Part shown: positions 59,249 to 64,000 of the stretch, in pieces
How the letters are laid out: every line of letters begins with the position of its first letter
Numbering within the stretch: the first letter of the stretch is position 1
Source of the DNA: Lasiosphaeria ovina
Lineage: Eukaryota > Ascomycota > Sordariomycetes > Sordariales > Lasiosphaeriaceae
Assembly: GCA_033439765.1 (NCBI GenBank)
Contig: JAULSN010000001.1
Span: forward strand, 2,294,001 to 2,358,000
Reading direction: 5' to 3'
Length of the DNA: 64,000 nt
Position numbers and translations under genes: made by a program
The notes under the pieces: generated by a model
What the model was told of the DNA's origin: nothing
The model's database searches: none
What the model saw: only the letters and a program-made list of their open reading frames with translations

Positions 59249-60044
59249 ATGCCGCCGCAGACCATCGAGTTTGTCGTGTCGGATGTCGGCCACATCGGCC
59301 GCGTCATGCTCACGCGCCTGTGGCTGTTCCAGGCCTTCATCACCGGCATCCTGTTCCTGGCCTTCACGCTCGTCGCCTTGATGAGCATCATGGAGAATTA
59401 TCCCCACCACTCCATCGCCACGTTTATCATAAGTCTTTCCCTGGCCGTCCTGGCCGGCTCCATCCTCTTCTACGTCCTGGTCCAGCGCAAGCTGGGCGTG
59501 GCCCGCAAGACGCTCAACTTCCGCCTCGAGGTCGGCAAGTCGATTCTGGCCACTGTGCTGTGGATCCTGTTGCTGTGAGTGGTGTCCCTTGCTGCCGAAT
59601 ATTGGCGCTCTGGCACAGTCTGACTCGTTACTTACCGATCATAGTGCGTTCGGTGCCCTGGCTCCCTGCTCCTCCTATTCCTGCCGCGACTTCAGGTTCT
59701 ACAATGTCATTGCGGCTTGGACCTCTGGAATTGTGCTGCTGTGAGTTTAGCCGCGTTATCCTGTCTGCCCGCTCAGGTCGCATCGGTTCGCGCCAACTGG
59801 CCAGGGGATCGATCAGTCATAGGCATTATGCACTCTGTTGACAAGCCGCCACCTTCCTAGGCTTGTTTTCTATCCCGCCGTCGTCTTCACCTGGCTCGAT
59901 CGGAGATATCTTCTAGACGAGACCTCGGAGCAGCCCCTTGCCCAGCAGGACGAAGAGAGCGCGCTGCTGCCTGAGGCTTCCGGCGATCAGGAACAGGCTC
60001 AGGATTCCGGAACCGCACCGCTGATTTCGACCGAGGCTGCCTGA
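59249..60044 (+). CDS. Four-helix membrane protein, MARVEL-like
   Basis: Three exons, 59249-59574, 59645-59740 and 59861-60044, give 201 aa. The introns are 70 and 120 nt, with GTGAGT donors and ATAG/CCTAG acceptors, both in phase 2. Four hydrophobic helices are evident: LWLFQAFITGILFLAFTLVA, ATFIISLSLAVLAGSILFYV, SILATVLWILLLAFGAL, and VIAAWTSGIVLLLVFYPAVV. Between helices 3 and 4 lies a lumenal loop with two Cys (PCSSYSCRDF). This arrangement is that of fungal MARVEL-domain proteins, which help organise membranes at vesicles or eisosome-like sites. The C-terminal 55 residues are acidic, with a possible dileucine-type motif (ESALLPE). The MARVEL assignment rests on topology, not on a signature, so it is tentative; the gene model itself is good. 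Confidence 0.78.
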
Positions 60045-61577
60045 TACTGAGTTGGTTGGGTGTAGGGAGAGGGAGAGGTGAAACCCCCCAGGGGCAGCAT
60101 CAGGGGAGCAGCTGCCTTCCATTGTGCTGTGACAGTTTTCCTCTGCCGGCGCAGGCGATGTTGGTACTTAATATTAAGTAGTGACGGAAAGCTTTGAAAG
60201 GTGGAATGGTACCTTAGTTATAAAACCCATGAGGACAACTCAGCTGCATCAAGTAGCAATCACTTCTCTTAATGCGACTTTCAAGGCTCTAATTTGAAAT
60301 TTAAAACCTAATTCGCTTTTTGAACTTGAAGACCCAAATTGATTTAAGAGAAGACAGAAAAGTTGAGTCAGGTTTGTTCCTCGCCGAGAACTCACAACTT
60401 GTTGGTGGTAACACAAAACAAGTGGTCGGCGACCTGTGAAACGTCACACGATGAGTCATTGCGCTCAACGAATTGGTAATTGATCTATAATATCCAGTGT
60501 GCACGCCCGGGCGTTCCTTCATGCCGCCCTCCGCAGATATAAGATACCAGAGTCCAGACCTCCATGGACGGCCGGGGGGGTGGGAGATTGGGAAAGCTGA
60601 CGTCAGAATCCGATATTTTGATTGGCGTCCTGTACCGCGTCCAACCCCCATTTCCAGGCTCACCGGTCGTTGGCTCAGCAGAACATAAATAATCAAAATG
60701 CAAGGGGGTTGCGGTGTGGGGGTCCTCCATCCATAAGAGACTGTGAATTTAATGCGTGCGTTCGTGCGTGCGTAAGGAAGAAGAGGGCTAACCCAACCCA
60801 ACCCAACCCAGCCCGAACCAACAACCCAGTAATTCCGATATCCAGGGGCGATTCCGGTTTCGGAAGCAGCGAAAGACTCCGCAGGCTGCAGCCGCCCCTG
60901 CCCGGTTTGCTGATGTTATCCTCCTCGTTCCTCTTTGGGTCTGGTTGCGGCAATTCTGCCCGGTGCAGGGCCTCAAAGCGAGCCGGCAGTCAGCTCACCG
61001 CGCCGCCGGTTTCTGCGTTTTCGCTATCTTTTCCCAATCATGGGGTGCCCCGCAGGTTTTTCGACTCGCATAACTCGCCTGAGGATCCGAATCCCTGCTG
61101 CTGCCCGGCCTCGGGCCGACTTTCGCTCATTTGCACTCCTCGTAGCTTTGTGAGGAGACGTGATATTCGGACTGCGACACATGCGAGCGCCCAAACCAAA
61201 AAGATCCGTTTCTGGAGAGGGAGTGAATCTTGAGACACAGTCCTCTCAGGTTCAATGCGAGGGTTGAAATTGGGAACCGCCCTGGCCAAGCCAAAAGATC
61301 ATTAGCACTGAGAATATGCTCGAATAAACAAAATTAAAAAAAGGCATTTGCATTCGATGCAGAAAAGAGCTTGTTGAATTGTACAGGTGTATAATAAAAT
61401 CCAAACAGAAATTTCCTCGCACTTGACAGAGCTGAGTTCCCAACAGTACCCCAATAAATCAATCAAAACGCCTTGAAAACGTAAAGATACATCCATATGC
61501 CCCCATACCCGCGCCCGCCTGAACAGTACCCATCATGAGAATGAAACAACGCAGAACATAATAAGGCATGCACAGCG
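60045..61577. other. Intergenic, no gene supported
   Basis: Short frames only. A CCCAA-rich stretch (about 60790-60820) is low complexity. Confidence 0.5.
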
Positions 61578-62450
61578 CTATTCGCCAAGTACGCAGGGGC
61601 AGAGCCCTGTGTCGGGGTCTCGTCTGGTGAGAACCCTGTGGACGATGAAACCGAGATCCCAGTGTGCTTCGGTGTTGTCGTGGCCGCCGCCGTCCACGCT
61701 GTCTCTCATGAGCACAACGCTGGCCCAGCAGCATAGGCGCCCCTGCTGCGACAGGACAGCAGCGCCTTCTTCTCCCATCTCAGTGAAGTCTGACAGCAAA
61801 CACCGCGAATACACCCACTCGTCGTCATCGTCAAAGTGAGGAGCGCCTGCCGAGACGCCGTGGGGCAGAGGAAGGCGAGACAGGAAGGGCTGCACAAGCG
61901 ACTTTGGAAGAGCCACTCGCTCCAGCATACCCCCGGAGAAGGAGGCCGACTGAAGCTCGTCGCTGGATGTGATCTCAAGGCGGCATTGTGGTATGTGAAT
62001 GAGTGGGGTCGGGGCCGCGGAGGCCGAGGCGGCGGGTTGTTGTTGGTTCCGCCGAGGTCTGAGGCCGGGCTTCGTTGGGGATATGTTTGAGAGTTCATCG
62101 GCGGTTCGGCCCGATTGTTCCGTGGGCCAGAGAGCCACCAGGAGGTCGGGAGACGGCGGCATACCGCTCTTGAGCTCGGTGGGGTTAGGAACAGGGTGCC
62201 AGGCCACGTGCTGCATCGACCGTGTGTGCGCGGTCATATTGAGTGCTGAGGGCGACAAAGACGCAAGCTCTAGAACGTGAGCAAGGCGGAACTCTGGCCC
62301 AGGTTCACGTTGGATCCTCGGCGGTGCACGCCGAGACTGGCAGCCATATGCAGCCACGGGACGAGCGGGTTGACACATGCCAGTAGCCATGATGTTGCCG
62401 TGTATTCCCTCGAGGACAAACGCGAGGTCGGTGGAGGAGAAGGTCGGCAT
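61578..62450 (-). CDS. Uncharacterised 290-aa protein
   Basis: A single minus-strand frame runs from the ATG at 62450 (PTFSSTDLAFVLEGIHGN) to the stop at 61578. The last third looks most like a folded domain (FTEMGEEGAAVLSQQGRLCCW, then WDLGFIVHRVL and a terminal Cys-x-Cys). The middle is Pro/Ser/Ala-rich. There is no signal peptide, membrane helix or recognised motif. The length and non-random C-terminal composition favour a real gene, but no splice signals or neighbours corroborate it. Confidence 0.5.
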   Translation of the reverse strand: MPTFSSTDLAFVLEGIHGNIMATGMCQPARPVAAYGCQSRRAPPRIQREPGPEFRLAHVLELASLSPSALNMTAHTRSMQHVAWHPVPNPTELKSGMPPSPDLLVALWPTEQSGRTADELSNISPTKPGLRPRRNQQQPAASASAAPTPLIHIPQCRLEITSSDELQSASFSGGMLERVALPKSLVQPFLSRLPLPHGVSAGAPHFDDDDEWVYSRCLLSDFTEMGEEGAAVLSQQGRLCCWASVVLMRDSVDGGGHDNTEAHWDLGFIVHRVLTRRDPDTGLCPCVLGE

Positions 62451-64000
62451 TGGTGGTCAGAGTAAGTTGTGAGGAGAAACCTTCTGCAGGTCGAGATCGG
62501 GGGAGGGAGAGGGGTGTGGTTTATATGAACATATTGGGAAGCTACTCAAGTTAACGCATCTCACCCCGAAACCAGTCCAAGGTGGGACTGATACGGCTGC
62601 CGTTCCCGCGTTTCCACATCCCAAGAAGCCAAGCCTCAGGCGGAGTACCAGGTACGTGTAACATAGGCACAGTTAGGAAGTTAATGTCAGAGTACCCGAC
62701 GGTTGTTGGCACCCCAGTCATTCGGATCCCAGTCATGGTTGGGGAGGGGGTGCGTCTGGCCCAATCACGGGCGGGCTGAGCCAGCCAAGACAGTGAGGTC
62801 TGGGTGGGAGCTGACCGGGCACCAGCATGAGTTAAAAAAAGGATATACGTACGTAAAAAAATAGCTTGGATCTCCAAGCCGGGCCAAGACGCACCCGTGC
62901 TCACCTTCCACAAATTGCGCAAGCCAACGCCAGGTCAGGTCTGTGCGCATAATTGAATGACTGGGACCCGGAGAGCGAGCTGGAGTCCTGGATAGTGAGC
63001 GGGGAATCGGGAATGTCAGGTGTCTGGGAGAAATTGCGTCCCGGCAGGCTGTTGGCAGCGTCGGGGGGGGTCGACTTTGGGAGTCGCCAAGGGCCTGTCA
63101 CCCCGGGCAAGGGCATGCATGCGCCCTTGCTCATCGCTGAGCTTGTCCACGAGAAGCAACTTGAAAAGGAGTGGTGCCGCCCGCACCCATGGGTCGGGGG
63201 CTGGGCAAGAAGCTAAGGTGAAGTAACTTGAAGTGGAACACCCGAAGGTGTGGACCGCGCAACAATTAAATGCTCCCGCAATATTCAGAAAGGGGTGGAC
63301 TGAAGGAACGAAAGTCAGTGCACACCACCGCACAGAGCACAGTGGCGGCAGCAAGGCTCGGCACGAGAAGGAGCAAGGCGTTGTAGTACAGGAAGTGGGG
63401 ACGCCTTGACACTTGCTGGTGCTTGTCCCGACACTCTGGTCTCCCACCCACCTTCCCGGACAAGGACAGAACAGGACCTGCTGTGTAGATTAGGTTAGGG
63501 TTTTGGGATCCGCAGATGCGAGTGTCATCCAGACGGCGCCGAAAAAGAAAGCCAGTGCGGATCGAGATCGCCAGGAGACTCCCAACTGCCGTCGCACTCG
63601 AGTGCGGATTTCTCGGTAAAAAGACAGAGAAGAAAGGGAAAAAGGGAAAAAATGACAACCCGTTTCCAATGCCCCATGCTCTGTTCGTTCAATTCAAGTT
63701 CTCTCGGTCCTCGGTCCTCGGAATAAGCCGATACTGCGACCCTGCTAGCTGAGAGTCTAAGATGTGCATCGGGCTAGCAGAATCGGAGCTTCTCGTCCGT
63801 GCGGCCTAGGGAAGAGAGCCAACGAGAGTTAAAACCGTGTCGAACTTGCATTGTGCTGCTGGCCAGCCCACTCTTTCACACGCTAAGATATCGTATTCGT
63901 AAGGTGGTGAAAACATGATGCGGTGAGGACAATCGGTGGTGTGTGTGTGTGTGTCTTGCAAAAAAAGGTGATGGGATTTTGTCCCCCAAGTGGCTTTGGA
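62451..64000. other. Intergenic right edge, no gene supported
   Basis: Only short overlapping frames. A GT microsatellite of about eight units lies near 63938-63953. Confidence 0.5.

Noticed and set aside
1..64000. CRISPR array, prokaryotic operons or phage
   Set aside because: Spliced genes and fungal families throughout; no regularly spaced identical repeats with unique spacers.

Overview
The window comes from the nuclear genome of a filamentous ascomycete, most likely a Sordariomycete. This is inferred from short introns (about 54-214 nt, three longer) with GTAAGT/GTATGT-type donors, CTAAC/CTGAC branch sites and CAG/TAG acceptors, and from families largely confined to Pezizomycotina: DUF3433, HeLo-like/NACHT NLR, fungal rhodopsin-like membrane protein, DUF4360, CmcJ/AsaB-like and tannase/feruloyl esterase. 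Genes are sparse, with intergenic gaps of 1-5 kb and no operon structure. I rebuilt splice models by hand, so the spans below cover introns, and exon coordinates are in the evidence text.

Layout. 0.9-2.2 kb: a coiled-coil nuclear-type protein (+). 4.6-8.6 kb: a broken DUF3433 multipass membrane protein (-). 10.0-13.6 kb: a broken HeLo-like/NACHT NLR (-). 14.5-15.9 kb: an intact O-methyltransferase (-). 18.4-20.1 kb: a rhodopsin-like seven-helix protein (+). 21.3-22.4 kb: a degenerate tandem-repeat array. 22.7-23.7 kb: an unknown small protein (+). 25.7-26.8 kb: a broken formate/nitrite transporter (+). 28.5-29.1 kb: a secreted DUF4360 protein (+). 31.0-31.5 kb: an array of inverted short motifs just upstream of an uncharacterised 465-aa coiled-coil protein (31.7-33.1 kb, +), followed by an AT-rich island. 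34.2-35.1 kb: a C2H2 zinc-finger protein (-). 36.5-38.4 kb: an MFS drug/H+ antiporter-type transporter (-). 42.0 kb: a tRNA-like sequence (-). 43.2-44.6 kb: a protein with two zinc fingers fused to DUF3237 (+). 47.0-48.8 kb: a secreted tannase/feruloyl esterase (+). 49.4-50.5 kb: a CmcJ/AsaB-like protein (-). 55.3-57.0 kb: a bHLH transcription factor (+). 59.2-60.0 kb: a four-helix, MARVEL-like membrane protein (+). 61.6-62.5 kb: an unknown protein (-).

Two observations stand out. First, three accessory-type genes (DUF3433, NLR, formate/nitrite transporter) each carry two or more independent disabling changes: an exact 14-bp tandem duplication, homopolymer or dinucleotide indels, and nonsense codons. 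The remaining genes (O-methyltransferase, rhodopsin-like, MFS, tannase, CmcJ-like, bHLH) read cleanly over many kilobases, so a uniformly high sequencing error rate is unlikely. Second, the gene at 43.2 kb joins two near-identical CCHC-type zinc fingers to a DUF3237 beta-barrel domain, a combination I do not recognise.

I see no coherent biosynthetic cluster, no CRISPR and no intact transposon. The genes look like independent units for environmental sensing, transport, secreted hydrolysis and transcriptional control.
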